NCBI RefSeq assembly: GCF_025252405.1
Contig: NZ_CP104307.1
Span: forward strand, 5,039,311-5,103,310
Reading direction: 5' to 3'
DNA length: 64,000 bases
Origin: Flavobacterium sp. TR2
Lineage (GTDB): Bacteria > Bacteroidota > Bacteroidia > Flavobacteriales > Flavobacteriaceae
Part shown: piece after piece, positions 25,249-34,660 of the stretch
Position numbering within the stretch: position 1 is the first letter of the stretch
How the letters are laid out: every line of letters begins with the position of its first letter
The notes under the pieces: generated by a model
What the model was told of the DNA's origin: nothing
Seen by the model: only the letters and a program-made list of their open reading frames with translations
Databases searched by the model: none
Program-made: the position numbers and the translations under genes

Positions 25249-25356
25249 GCCACGAATTCACGAATTTTCTTTTTAAAATTTTTGATGTTATTTTTTCGAA
25301 TTAATTCGAATAATATTGGATAAAGATTTTAAAAATAAAATTCGTGAATTCGTGGC
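25249..25356. repeat. ATTCGTGGC-family 20-bp perfect inverted repeat
   Basis: GCCACGAATTCACGAATTTT (25249-25268) and its exact reverse complement (25337-25356) enclose 68 AT-rich bases. A T-run precedes and follows, so it may terminate transcription. ATTCGTGGCAAAC recurs at about 25400, and AATTCGTGGC at about 33562. Confidence 0.7.
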
Positions 25357-25466
25357 AAACTTTTTTTAACTCCCTTTGAGCATAACAAATTCATGTAATT
25401 CGTGGCAAACTAACTTTTTGAAACTGTTTTTGTTTTCTGTACTTTTACATTTCTAAAAAGTGCGTT

Positions 25467-26573
25467 TTGTCAGATTCAAATAAAAAAAAAAGCAGCCTAT
25501 CTGAAAAAGCTGGAATTTCACCTCCCGAAATCACCAATGTTTCGGCTATCAATCAAATTAAAAACAAACGCAGGCATCAACCTACTTCTCAAGAACTAAT
25601 TGACGGTATTTTAGCAGGAAACAGAACTTCTCTCAGCCGCGCCATTACGTTAATCGAAAGCACCAATTCAGACCATTTTGAAAAAGCTGGCGAAGTGATT
25701 CAAGGCTGTTTGACTCATGCCAATAAATCAATTCGAATTGGAATTACAGGTGTTCCAGGAGTTGGGAAAAGTACTTTTATCGAGGCTTTTGGAAAACATC
25801 TGACCCAATTAGGGAAAAAAGTGGCAGTTTTGGCAGTTGATCCGAGCAGTTCGCTTTCGCATGGAAGTATTTTGGGAGATAAAACGCGAATGGAAGAATT
25901 GGTTAAAGATGAAAACGCTTTTATACGTCCAAGCGCTTCTGGAGAAACTTTAGGCGGTGTGGCACGAAAAACCAGAGAGACAATTATCCTTTGCGAAGCC
26001 GCAGGTTTTGACACTATTATCATTGAAACAGTTGGCGTAGGCCAAAGTGAGACTGCTGTTCACAGCATGGTCGATTTCTTTTTGCTTTTAAAGATTTCTG
26101 GCGCTGGCGACGAACTTCAGGGCATTAAACGCGGAATTATGGAAATGGCAGATGCCATCGCCATTAATAAAGCAGACGGCGATAATGTAAAAAAAGCAAA
26201 TCAGGCGAAAGTAGAATTTAACCGCGCTTTGCATTTATTTCCTCCCAAAAGATCAAATTGGCAGCCCAAAGTAACCACCTGCAGCTCGATGACAAAAGAA
26301 GGAATTTCTGAAGTTTGGGAAACTATTTCTGAATATTTCGAAATGATGAAAGAAACAGGTTTTTTCCAAGAAAAAAGAAATGAACAAAACAATTTCTGGA
26401 TGATGGAAACCATCAACGAGCAATTGAAACAAAATTTCTATAATCAGCCAGAAATTATTTCATTATTGGAAGAAAGAAAAAAAGCAGTGCAAAACAATGA
26501 AGTTTCATCTTTTGCAGCTGCTTCTGAGTTATTAAAATTGTATTTTGAAAAAAGGTGCAAAGGCTCAAAGTGA
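25467..26573 (+). CDS. meaB: Methylmalonyl-CoA mutase-associated GTPase MeaB
   Basis: A 368-residue G3E GTPase that protects AdoCbl-dependent methylmalonyl-CoA mutase and gates cofactor loading. Motifs: Walker A GVPGVGKST (about residues 94-102), VDPSSSLSHGSILGDKTRME, IIETVGVGQSE, and NKADGDNVKKANQAK. The long N-terminal helix region is normal for the family. The start is a TTG at 25467; no in-frame ATG occurs before the conserved domain, and the N-terminus LSEKAGI is family-typical. The last residues (KRCKGSK) are encoded in a GGTGCAAAGG repeat that continues past the stop. The mutase genes are not in the window. Confidence 0.9.
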   Translation: MSDSNKKKSSLSEKAGISPPEITNVSAINQIKNKRRHQPTSQELIDGILAGNRTSLSRAITLIESTNSDHFEKAGEVIQGCLTHANKSIRIGITGVPGVGKSTFIEAFGKHLTQLGKKVAVLAVDPSSSLSHGSILGDKTRMEELVKDENAFIRPSASGETLGGVARKTRETIILCEAAGFDTIIIETVGVGQSETAVHSMVDFFLLLKISGAGDELQGIKRGIMEMADAIAINKADGDNVKKANQAKVEFNRALHLFPPKRSNWQPKVTTCSSMTKEGISEVWETISEYFEMMKETGFFQEKRNEQNNFWMMETINEQLKQNFYNQPEIISLLEERKKAVQNNEVSSFAAASELLKLYFEKRCKGSK

Positions 26574-26650
26574 CAAAGGTGCAAAAGTGCAAAGTAGAAA
26601 AAAGTCGCTTTGCTCCTTTTAATTGCTCAATAATCTCGATACACAATCTT

Positions 26651-27143
26651 GTCAGTTCGAGTGGAGTCGAGAACCTGCATAGCATTTCGACTCCGCTCAA
26701 TGTGACAAAACTTAGAAACTTAGAAGCTTAGCATCTTAGCACCTTTATTTCTTAAGGCTTCTTTGTCAGTTCGGGCGGAGTGGAGAACCTACGTAGCATT
26801 TCGACTCCGCTCAATGTGACAAAACTTAGAAGCTTAGCATCTTAGCACCTTTATTTCTTAAGACTTCTTTGTCAGTTCGAGCGAAATGTGACAAAACCTA
26901 GAAGCTTAGCAGCTTAGCACCTTTATTTCTTAAGGCTTCTTGTCAGTTCGAGCGGAGTCGAAAACCTGCGTAGCATTTCGACTCCGCTCAATGTGACAAA
27001 ACTTAGAAGCTTAGCATCTTAGCACCTTTATTTCTTAAGGCTTCTTTATCAGTTCGAGCGGAGTCGAGAACCCGCAAAGCATTTCGACTCCGCTCAATGT
27101 GACAAAACTTATAAGCTTAGCATCTTACCACCTTTATTTCTTA
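26651..27143. repeat. Tandem array of five REP-like units
   Basis: Five head-to-tail units begin GTCAGTTCGAG or a variant at 26651, 26765, 26871, 26942 and 27048 (periods 114, 106, 71, 106; the last is partial). Each full unit carries a hairpin GAGCGGAGTCGA / TCGACTCCGCTC, then AATGTGAC, then CTTAGAAGCTTAGCATCTTAG and ACCTTTATTTCTTAAGGCTTCTT. Unit 3 has lost the hairpin; unit 1 has an 8-base insertion. This fills the 560-bp gap (26574-27133) between the convergent meaB and phosphoglycerol transferase genes; the array's last unit contains the latter gene's stop codon. It is not CRISPR: units adjoin without unique spacers. Confidence 0.9.
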
Positions 27144-29074
27144 GGTCTAAGCTTATACTTGCTTTCTTTATACAAATTCCCTGCTGTGATAACGTGTGCT
27201 AGAGCATCTTTTGCTAAATCTTCGTTCAGTTTTACAGGAATTAAAGTGGTATCATTTTTAATTTCAAATTGAAGCGGTTTCAAATTTGGCTGCATAATCA
27301 CCACTTGATTTTCTACTCTAAATGCGTTGATGTCGTTAAACTGCATAATAGATCTTCCTTGCACTTTCGGATCTAGTTTAGTCAGATTTCGTCCTACCAT
27401 TGGCGTTTCGAAAGGCATACCCAAATAACCCAACAATGTTGGCGGAATATCAATCTGGCTTGCCAATCTATCATAAACAGCCCCTTTTTGAACTCCTGGC
27501 CCCATGATGAATGCGGGAATATGGAATTTATTAATCGGCACTAAATTTTTACCGTACGTTCTTGTATTATGATCTGCAATTACAATGAAAATCGTATTTT
27601 TAAAATAAGGTTCTTTTTTAGCCATTTCAAAGAACTTACCAATAGAGAAATCGGCATATTTCATTGCATTATTTACCGTATTAGGCTTTTTGTCATAAGG
27701 TTTAATTCTTCCAGCAGGATATTCGAAAGGCTCATGATTTGAAGTCGAGAACATTAAAGAGAAAAACGGTTTGTCTCCTTTTGATTTGAAATACTGATTG
27801 GCTTTGGTTACCAAATCTTCATCAGAATAGCCCCAAGTTCCTTTGAAAGCATATTTGTTTCCATCAGACTCAAAATCGGTTTGGTCTACAATGTCTGTAA
27901 AACCATTTCCGTTGAAAAACGATGCCATATTATCAAAATTGGCCATTCCTCCATATATAAAACTCGTGTCGTAACCTTTCTGTTTTAAAGCATCTGCCAA
28001 AGTAAAAAATCCTTGCTGCGAGTTTCCAAGCTTTACAACGCTTTCTGATGGCGAAGGCAAAAACCCGGTAACAACAGCTTCAATTCCGCGGACACTTCTT
28101 GTTCCTGTACAATATAAATTGGTAAATAGTGTTCCTTCTTTAGACAATTTATCAAATTCTGGAGTCAATGGTTTTCCCCCTAAAATTCCAACATATTCTG
28201 CACCTAGACTTTCCTGCAAAAAGATAACTAGATTGTACGGTTTCTGTACAACAGAATCTGGCTGCTGGATATGCAAAAACGGAATATCCTTATCGGTAAA
28301 ATCATTTGGTCCAGCGATCATGTATTTTTTTACGCGAGCAATTGCTTCGGCTTCATCCATTTTACCATACATTTTGGTATTTCCTTCATTTTTGATGGAA
28401 TACGCCGCAAATGCAACGGTATAAAATGAATTTAACCCCAAAGTATTCGTCAGTTGATCTGTTGAGAAAACGGCATTACTCGCATTAATAGGACGTTTTG
28501 AAGTCAGACTCGAACGTGCTCCAAAAAACAGTAAAAAAGCTACTAATGGAAATACCATCAATTTGAATTTGTATTCTGTGCTTGTTGTATGGAAATATTT
28601 TTTCCCTTTTTTGAAAGCAAAATAAATCACAACTCCCAAAATCAAAAATGTCACGATGATAGAAGTCAGATAACTTTTTAAAAGCATTCCAACCACTTCT
28701 TTTGGATAGATAAGATAGTCTAAGAAAATCTTATTCGGACGAGTGTCATATTGTTTTACAAAATCTGGCGACGCCAATTCTACAAAAAGAATCAAAAACA
28801 GAAATAGAAAACTATAGATTACCAGAAATCTATTGGTAAATTTTAACCATTTATTCGGCAGAAAAGTAATCAAAACCGCCGGCAGAAAAGATAAGTAGCA
28901 AAGCAATATCAAATCCATTCGGAGACCGATTGGAAAAATATACCAGAAGTCTGGCGTCTGCTCTACTCTTTCTTTAAAAAGAAAAAATAAAAAAATTCGG
29001 CTTAGCGTTGTTATCAACAATCCGATTGCTATAAAATTTAAGATCGGCCTTAAAAAAGATAATTTCTTCATCAA
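27134..29074 (-). CDS. LtaS-like phosphoglycerol transferase / sulfatase-fold membrane protein
   Basis: A 646-residue inner-membrane protein: five membrane segments in the first 185 residues, then a large periplasmic sulfatase-fold domain. Catalytic features: YNLVIFLQESLGAEYVG (metal-binding Glu near 288), YCTGTRSVRGIEAVVTG (likely nucleophilic Thr near 325), FSTSNHEPFEYP and VIADHNTRTYGK (metal-binding Asp/His). The GTRxVRG form resembles OpgB-type and Bacteroidota members rather than Firmicutes LtaS. It probably transfers phosphoglycerol or phosphoethanolamine from a phospholipid to a glycan or lipid headgroup; the acceptor is unknown. The last residues (RPKK) and stop fall within the tandem repeat. 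Confidence 0.85.
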   Translation of the reverse strand: MMKKLSFLRPILNFIAIGLLITTLSRIFLFFLFKERVEQTPDFWYIFPIGLRMDLILLCYLSFLPAVLITFLPNKWLKFTNRFLVIYSFLFLFLILFVELASPDFVKQYDTRPNKIFLDYLIYPKEVVGMLLKSYLTSIIVTFLILGVVIYFAFKKGKKYFHTTSTEYKFKLMVFPLVAFLLFFGARSSLTSKRPINASNAVFSTDQLTNTLGLNSFYTVAFAAYSIKNEGNTKMYGKMDEAEAIARVKKYMIAGPNDFTDKDIPFLHIQQPDSVVQKPYNLVIFLQESLGAEYVGILGGKPLTPEFDKLSKEGTLFTNLYCTGTRSVRGIEAVVTGFLPSPSESVVKLGNSQQGFFTLADALKQKGYDTSFIYGGMANFDNMASFFNGNGFTDIVDQTDFESDGNKYAFKGTWGYSDEDLVTKANQYFKSKGDKPFFSLMFSTSNHEPFEYPAGRIKPYDKKPNTVNNAMKYADFSIGKFFEMAKKEPYFKNTIFIVIADHNTRTYGKNLVPINKFHIPAFIMGPGVQKGAVYDRLASQIDIPPTLLGYLGMPFETPMVGRNLTKLDPKVQGRSIMQFNDINAFRVENQVVIMQPNLKPLQFEIKNDTTLIPVKLNEDLAKDALAHVITAGNLYKESKYKLRPKK

Positions 29075-29117
29075 TAAAAAGTATTAAGAACGTAAAAGTG
29101 ATTTTCAAAAAACACGA

Positions 29118-29345
29118 TTACTCTTCGTAACGGTTTATTTCTCTATCATAAAACTCATTGGCCTTCTCAATTAAACCTTCCATTTCGGCGTTTAATTCTG
29201 CTTCGTCAAGATCTTCAGCTTCTTCTAAAAACTCAACCTCATCATCTTTTAAATTGATAATGAATCTTGGATAATCCAGGTGAATGATAAAAATATCGTC
29301 TGGAAAGTCAGTATTATCTCCAAGTAAAAATTTAGGTAATTCCAT
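29118..29345 (-). CDS. Small acidic conserved protein, unknown function
   Basis: A 75-residue, very acidic protein: LPKFLLGDNTDFPDDIFIIHLDYPRFIINL forms short strands, followed by a long acidic helix (EEAEDLDEAELNAEMEGLIEKANEFYDREINRYEE). No signal, no membrane segment. I recall similar small proteins in flavobacteria but no assigned function. It lies between the phosphoglycerol transferase gene (43 bp) and the MATE gene (84 bp) on the same strand, so cotranscription is possible. Confidence 0.65.
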   Translation of the reverse strand: MELPKFLLGDNTDFPDDIFIIHLDYPRFIINLKDDEVEFLEEAEDLDEAELNAEMEGLIEKANEFYDREINRYEE

Positions 29346-29429
29346 ATATTATTTTTTTAGTAATTGGTTATTAATTGTTTGCCACTGATTTATCATTTAA
29401 AATCAGCAGTTTATATTTTTCAAATTTAA

Positions 29430-30812
29430 TTATTCTGTATCTGAATTTTTAACTAATCTCTTTGTTAAGTAATGAAAGCGCACATACAAACAGATCGCTG
29501 CCGCAGTTAATCCTGCCAAAAGTCCAACCCAAACCCCCTGAGCCTTCAATTCGGTATGTTCTCCTAAATAATACGAAATAGGAAAACCAATTACCCAATA
29601 GGCTACAAAAGTAATGTACATTGGAATTTTTACATCCTGCAATCCGCGTAATGCTCCTAGAACCACAACCTGAATTCCGTCAGAAATCTGGAAAATGGCA
29701 GCAATTAAAAGCAGTTTTGATGCAATGGCAATTACTTCTTCATTATCCAAAATCTGTCCTGTATTTTCCATATTCAAGAAAATATAAGGCAGATAATCGT
29801 GGAAAACGATAAAGAAAATAGCAAAAACGGTTTCTAAAATTATGGCAAGCAAAAAGATTGAACGTGCTACAACAATTAGTTTTTTATAATCCATCAGGCC
29901 TCTTTGATTGCTTACACGCACCATCGAAGTCACGCTAAGTCCCATTGCAAACATAAAAGTCATCGACGCCAAACTCAAAGCAATCTGATTTGCTGCCTGA
30001 CTCGTTTTGCCGATATTACCGCAAAGCCAAATTGAAGCCGTAAATAAAACTACCTCAAAAAGCATCTGCATGGCAGAAGGAAACCCGATGCTGATAATCT
30101 TTTTTATGGTTGCCTTTTTTATTTCATTAAAACTAAAGCCTTTAAAAAAGCGCTTTAAATCGTCTCTTCGCGAAAGCATGATATGCATGAACATTACCAA
30201 AAATATTCTTGAAATCACAGTTCCTAGAGCGGCGCCTATAATTCCCATTTTTGGAAAAATCCAAATACCATAGATTAAAACATAGTTTATAGCCACGTGA
30301 AGTACATTGGCCATGACCATCGCATACATCGAATATTTGGTCAGCGACATTCCGTCTGCAAACTGTTTATAGCCTTGATACATTACCAGCGGAATTAGAG
30401 AAAAAGCTACCCATCCTAAATATGGTTTTGCAAGCACAATAACATCTGCCGGCTGTTGCAGCAATTCCATAATTGGCTTGGCGAACATGATTACAGTAAA
30501 AAGGACGAGTCCCAAAATGGTGCATAGAAATAAACCATGATGAAAAGCAGATCGAATTTTGGTATCATTTTTTTCTGCATCACCTTCAGCAACAATTGGC
30601 GTTATGGCTGTAGAAAAGCCAATTCCTAAAGACATTGCGATAAAAATCATACTATTTCCAAGCGAAACCGCCGCCAGTTCTGTGCTTCCAATTTTTCCAA
30701 CCATTATATTATCGACAATACCGATTAAGGTATGTCCGACCATTCCTAAAATAACAGGATATGCCAGTCTTAAATTATACGAAAACTCTTTGGTGTACTG
30801 CTTTAAATTCAC
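29430..30812 (-). CDS. MATE-family multidrug efflux transporter
   Basis: A 460-residue NorM-like MATE exporter with twelve membrane segments in two related halves. Family stretches: LAYPVILGMVGHTLIGIVDNIMVG at the N-terminus, PIVAEGDAEKN in the first loop, and LSVTSMVRVSNQRG at the start of the second half. It uses Na+ or H+ to extrude cationic drugs. The start is GTG at 30812, supported by a TATCTTTG promoter element 20 bases upstream; the next in-frame ATG would delete the start of the first membrane segment. Confidence 0.92.
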   Translation of the reverse strand: MNLKQYTKEFSYNLRLAYPVILGMVGHTLIGIVDNIMVGKIGSTELAAVSLGNSMIFIAMSLGIGFSTAITPIVAEGDAEKNDTKIRSAFHHGLFLCTILGLVLFTVIMFAKPIMELLQQPADVIVLAKPYLGWVAFSLIPLVMYQGYKQFADGMSLTKYSMYAMVMANVLHVAINYVLIYGIWIFPKMGIIGAALGTVISRIFLVMFMHIMLSRRDDLKRFFKGFSFNEIKKATIKKIISIGFPSAMQMLFEVVLFTASIWLCGNIGKTSQAANQIALSLASMTFMFAMGLSVTSMVRVSNQRGLMDYKKLIVVARSIFLLAIILETVFAIFFIVFHDYLPYIFLNMENTGQILDNEEVIAIASKLLLIAAIFQISDGIQVVVLGALRGLQDVKIPMYITFVAYWVIGFPISYYLGEHTELKAQGVWVGLLAGLTAAAICLYVRFHYLTKRLVKNSDTE

Positions 30813-30831
30813 TTGTATTCAATTTTGTGCG

Positions 30832-30839
30832 CAAAGATA
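30832..30839 (-). promoter_or_regulatory. -7 promoter element (TATCTTTG on minus strand) for the MATE gene
   Basis: The plus strand reads CAAAGATA. It is an exact TAnnTTTG match, 20 bases before the GTG start. Confidence 0.55.
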
Positions 30840-31001
30840 GTCAGAAGCTTCGAATTCTGTCCTATCAATAAAAATATATCCCAATTTTAAGACAAAAATA
30901 AGACGAGCTCAATATTATGTAACGATTTTTAAAAATTGTATAACAAACTCCAAATGCCTTGCCTATAATTTTACATCATAGAAATTTCAAAAATATAAGC
31001 C

Positions 31002-31520
31002 ATGAAAAAATTACAGATGTTATGCCTAGCTGCGTTCACGTTTTTATTTGCCAACACAACTTTTGCTCAAGAGAGCGAAGTACAAAATTACGATCAGGGT
31101 TTTAGATTAGGTTTCGGATTAAATGGAGGGCTTCCAACCGACAACGATTATGACTGGTCTCTGGGTGGAGATGTACGTTTACAGTACGATCTTTCTAAAA
31201 AAACATCATTAACCTTAACAACGGGATTTACAAATTTATTTATGGGAAAAGATGAACTTGGAAATAACGTAAAAGATCTTGGATTTATTCCGGCCAAAGC
31301 AGGTTTTAAAGCTTTTGTCTTAAAAGATCAGTTTTATGTGTTAGGAGAACTTGGTGCTGGTTTTGCAGTAACAAATGGTTACGACAAAACAACCTTTTTA
31401 TGGGCTCCGGGAATTGGTTATGCCAACAAGTACATCGATTTAAGTGTTCGTTACGAAGATTATCATGACTTTAGAACCAATCAAGTAGCATTGCGTGTTG
31501 CTTATGGTTTTAAACTATAA
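31002..31520 (+). CDS. Outer-membrane beta-barrel protein (small porin-like)
   Basis: A 172-residue protein with signal peptide (LCLAAFTFLFANTTFAQ) and a mature part of amphipathic strands typical of eight-stranded OmpW/OmpA-like barrels: FRLGFGLNGGLPTDNDYDWSLG, DVRLQYDLSKKTSLTLTTGF, PAKAGFKAFVLKDQFYVLGELGAG, and a final LRVAYGFKL ending in an aromatic-containing strand. The function is unknown. It is monocistronic with a strong terminator. Confidence 0.75.
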   Translation: MKKLQMLCLAAFTFLFANTTFAQESEVQNYDQGFRLGFGLNGGLPTDNDYDWSLGGDVRLQYDLSKKTSLTLTTGFTNLFMGKDELGNNVKDLGFIPAKAGFKAFVLKDQFYVLGELGAGFAVTNGYDKTTFLWAPGIGYANKYIDLSVRYEDYHDFRTNQVALRVAYGFKL

Positions 31521-31553
31521 AAAATAGGTTTAATTTATTATTTTGTTTTTGGT

Positions 31554-31590
31554 AAAAACCCGACAGTCTGAGAAGTCTGTCGGGTTTTTT
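31554..31590 (+). terminator. Rho-independent terminator (CCCGACAG family)
   Basis: ACCCGACAG / CTGTCGGGT stem with a T-run; the stem is the same as in the secA terminator. Confidence 0.9.
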
Positions 31591-31686
31591 ATTTTATGCC
31601 GTTGGTCAAAAGAAAAGTGCTGGTAGTCAAATGATTTTTTGGGATTGATTTAGAACGCTGTAATTCGCAGAAAAATTAATCAAAAC

Positions 31687-32622
31687 ATGAACAAAACAAT
31701 CTTTTATCTCTCGCAGCTTTTACTTTTTTTACTGGCTACAGCTGCCGCACACTCACAGTCGGGAATTTCAGGCGAATTTAAACTCGATTATGTCCCTTTT
31801 TCTAAATATGTAAGACCAATGGACAGCACCAAAACAAATGCCGAAAGCAATTTTAAAAGAGCGCAATTGGCATTTGAAGTGCCGTTATCTTTAAAAATGG
31901 ATCAATACGATCATCCCAAACTTTGGTCAGTGTTTTTTACTAGCAGCTATGCCAAAATGGAAAACAGAAATTACAATATTCAAGATCTTCCAGTGGCATT
32001 TCAAGGCGGATTTCCAGATGAATTGCTCAATACGCAAATTGGAGTCAAGCACTTGCGATCTATTTCTTCTTCTTGGTCTTTATTAATAATGGCTTCTGTA
32101 GGTGTTTACACAGACATGGTGGAAATTAATAAGGATGATGTCTTAATTCAAGGCGGAATTCTTTTTATCAAACAATTTAACCCTAAACTCGCCTTGGGTG
32201 CAGGTCCTGTTTTGACAAACAGTTTTGGTGTTCCAATGGTTCTTCCCGGAATTTATTTTAACTGGGAATCTACTGGAGCTTTACACTTTAAAGTTGCTTT
32301 TCCGGAAGGTGTAGAAATAGGCTATCGAATGTCTGATCGTTTTGACTTAAAAGCAGTAGCCGAATTAAGCGGTATGACTGCTGAAACCAAAGTTGGAAAT
32401 AAATCTACACTACTTGGATATCAGCAGATAATTGCAGGCTTACGGCCTCAGGTAAAATTTGGAAAGCATTGGATTTTAGAACCAACTGGAGGAACTACTC
32501 TTGTACGAAGTTTTTCGACGACAAACCGAAAAATAAAAGAAATTTTTAAGGAGAAGGATATTGCAGATCCAAAATTCACCACCACTTTTTATGGAGCAAT
32601 AGCTCTAAAATGGAAATTCTAG
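31687..32622 (+). CDS. Putative outer-membrane protein, DUF6268-like
   Basis: A 311-residue protein with signal peptide ending AHSQ. The mature part is strand-rich (DVLIQGGILFIKQFNPKLALGAGPVLTNSFG, then MVLPGIYFNWESTGALHFKVAFPEGVEIGYRM) and ends FYGAIALKWKF, an aromatic terminal strand typical of barrel proteins. It matches my memory of the DUF6268 family. No function is known. It ends 2 bp before the convergent response-regulator gene, without a separate terminator. Confidence 0.7.
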   Translation: MNKTIFYLSQLLLFLLATAAAHSQSGISGEFKLDYVPFSKYVRPMDSTKTNAESNFKRAQLAFEVPLSLKMDQYDHPKLWSVFFTSSYAKMENRNYNIQDLPVAFQGGFPDELLNTQIGVKHLRSISSSWSLLIMASVGVYTDMVEINKDDVLIQGGILFIKQFNPKLALGAGPVLTNSFGVPMVLPGIYFNWESTGALHFKVAFPEGVEIGYRMSDRFDLKAVAELSGMTAETKVGNKSTLLGYQQIIAGLRPQVKFGKHWILEPTGGTTLVRSFSTTNRKIKEIFKEKDIADPKFTTTFYGAIALKWKF

Positions 32623-32624
32623 AG

Positions 32625-33338
32625 TTATCTGCTCAATAAGTTTTTATAGACTACCTCTTTCAATAATACTTCTCTGCGAGTTCTTGAAATAGGTAGTTCT
32701 TGTCCTTTTATAAATAAACGTCCGCCAGCAATAGAATCGATATGTGTAACATTTACTAAAAAAGATTTATGGATTCGAAAGAAAATTTCTGTCGGAAGTG
32801 TTTCTTCTAATGAAATCATCGTTTGATGGATAATCAGCACTTTATCCTTAAAATGAAGTTTAGCGTAATTTTGCATTCCTTCGATATACAAAATATCCAT
32901 CCAAGAAATTTTTTGAAATCCTTCTTCCTGACGCACATATAAAAAGGGATCTAACTGACTTTGTTTTGGAGAACTCAGCATTTGATACCATTGTTTTGCT
33001 TTTAGCGCAGCCTGATAAAAGCGCTGAAAAGTAATTGGCTTTACTAAATAATCTACTACCTGAAGTCGGTACCCATCTAAAGCATATTCTGAATAAGCAG
33101 TTGTAAAAATCACCAATGGCGGATTTTCTAGCGATTCTAAGAATTCTAATCCAGACAAATAAGGCATATTTATATCCAAAAACAATAAATCTATCTGTTT
33201 TTCCTGGAGATATGAAGTGGCTTCAAGAGCCGAAGCGCAAGTGCCTACCGTTTCGAGAAAATCAATTTTAGAAACAAAATCTGCTATTCCGTTTCTTGCT
33301 ATGGGTTCATCATCGATAATGAGACATTTCATTTTCAT
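32625..33338 (-). CDS. LytTR-family response regulator
   Basis: A 237-residue regulator. Residues 1-120 form a receiver domain with acidic pocket (LIIDDEP), phospho-acceptor Asp in LLFLDINMPYLSG (about residue 55), Thr in FTTAY and Lys in LVKPI. Residues about 140-237 form a LytTR DNA-binding domain (FLYVRQEEGFQKISWMDILYIEG, then RIHKSFLVNVTHIDSI and LPISRTRREVL). It pairs with the LytS-like sensor kinase upstream. LytTR proteins bind direct repeats about one or two turns apart; likely targets are unknown. Confidence 0.93.
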   Translation of the reverse strand: MKMKCLIIDDEPIARNGIADFVSKIDFLETVGTCASALEATSYLQEKQIDLLFLDINMPYLSGLEFLESLENPPLVIFTTAYSEYALDGYRLQVVDYLVKPITFQRFYQAALKAKQWYQMLSSPKQSQLDPFLYVRQEEGFQKISWMDILYIEGMQNYAKLHFKDKVLIIHQTMISLEETLPTEIFFRIHKSFLVNVTHIDSIAGGRLFIKGQELPISRTRREVLLKEVVYKNLLSR

Positions 33339-33453
33339 AGTTTTCTTGTTTCAGGTTTGGTGTTTTTTTGTTTCACGCAGATTTAGCAGATTTTTTTTCG
33401 AAATCCTTTAACCTTTATAAACTGTGGCAAAAATTTTAAACGCAAAGAGCACA

Positions 33454-33473
33454 ATCCCGATAGCTATCGGGAT
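33454..33473. repeat. Perfect 20-bp palindrome in a repeat-rich spacer
   Basis: ATCCCGATAGCTATCGGGAT is a perfect palindrome. The 241-bp spacer between kinase and regulator genes also holds AAACGCAAAGAGCACAA, TTCGCAAAG and an ATTCGTGCAATTCGTGGC copy, all typical of flavobacterial intergenic repeats. Confidence 0.6.
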
Positions 33474-33579
33474 ACCTAAGTTCGCAAAGTTTTAATTTTT
33501 AATTTTAAAAGTAAGACTAAAGATCGCAAAGAAACTGATTTAAAATTTTTGCTAATTCGTGCAATTCGTGGCTAAAAAT

Positions 33580-34629
33580 TTATTTTAAATCTAAAATCAC
33601 TTCCGCAGTAAAATCAGAATCGGTTTTATGGATTTCAAATTTGTATTTTTTGGGATATTGTATTTCCAGTCTTTTCTTTACGTTCTCTAAACCTAACCCC
33701 TGATTTTTTGAAGGTATTTTGTATTGCTCCGTGTAAGAATTTTCAATTTTAAAATTTAATTGGTCATTGAATTGTTTACAGGACAATTTCACATATCTTT
33801 TTTGGTCTGGAAGCCTAGAAACGTGTTTAAAAGCATTTTCAATTAACGGAACTAAAAGCAGAGGTACAATTTGGAGCTGGCCATCTTCAATCTTCCATTT
33901 GCTTTTAACATCGAGTTCATTTCCCCATCTGGTTTCTTCAACAGCAATCAAATCTTTTAAGTATTTAATTTCAAGATGCAAAGGCACATATTCTTTATTG
34001 CATTCGTACAATTGATACCTCAAAATATCTGAAAACCGAACTAATAAGTCGGAGGCTAACTTTACATCGCTTTGCATCAGAATATGAATATGATTTAACA
34101 CATTAAACATTAAATGCGGATTTATCTGATCTTGCAAAATCTTGATTTGCGCTTCTAAATGAACTTGCTGCAATTGAGCATGATTTTTTTCGATAATGCT
34201 GTGTTCTTGATAAAATCGAAGTCCGCACGCAGTACCGCAAATTAAAATCGCCGACGGAATGTTGCCGTAAAATCGCGCCCATAAAAAATGAAGAGAATCT
34301 ACATCTGCTGCTTCAGGATATGCTCTTCTTCTCATAACCGAATCAGAAAAAACAATATAAATCAATGACAGGCAAAATGCCAAAAGCAGTACCACAATAA
34401 CGCTTTGTACCGCAAACCAGTTCATTTTATTTTGTTTTAGTGCTTTGGGCAGTATAACGTCACTTAACACATGAGCTAAAACAGCAGAGCAAAACAAAAC
34501 CAAAACAGCCTGAATCGTAGCGGTCAAAAAATCGTAATCTTCGATCATCTGCGCCCAAATCGTGATGCCTAATAAGCTCCAAAAAAAGACTAAAAATATC
34601 CAATGCCTATTTTTATTGATTGCAATCAT
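33580..34629 (-). CDS. LytS-type sensor histidine kinase (His_kinase family)
   Basis: A 349-residue membrane kinase with four membrane segments in the first 145 residues (about 8-28, 33-55, 73-98 and 122-140) and no sensory periplasmic domain. The phospho-accepting His lies in LQDQINPHLMFNVLNHIHIL, as in the His_kinase (LytS/AlgZ/YehU) family. The ATP domain shows LLLVPLIENAFKHV (N box) and NQGLGLENVKKRLE (G box). It phosphorylates the LytTR regulator encoded 241 bp downstream; the spacer includes repeats, so the two may be unevenly expressed. Confidence 0.92.
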   Translation of the reverse strand: MIAINKNRHWIFLVFFWSLLGITIWAQMIEDYDFLTATIQAVLVLFCSAVLAHVLSDVILPKALKQNKMNWFAVQSVIVVLLLAFCLSLIYIVFSDSVMRRRAYPEAADVDSLHFLWARFYGNIPSAILICGTACGLRFYQEHSIIEKNHAQLQQVHLEAQIKILQDQINPHLMFNVLNHIHILMQSDVKLASDLLVRFSDILRYQLYECNKEYVPLHLEIKYLKDLIAVEETRWGNELDVKSKWKIEDGQLQIVPLLLVPLIENAFKHVSRLPDQKRYVKLSCKQFNDQLNFKIENSYTEQYKIPSKNQGLGLENVKKRLEIQYPKKYKFEIHKTDSDFTAEVILDLK

Positions 34630-34660
34630 CTATAAATAATTTGTTGACAAAATTTAACTT

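Noticed and set aside
26651..27143. CRISPR array
   Set aside because: Repeats join directly, have no unique spacers of constant length, units are over 70 bp, and no cas gene is near.
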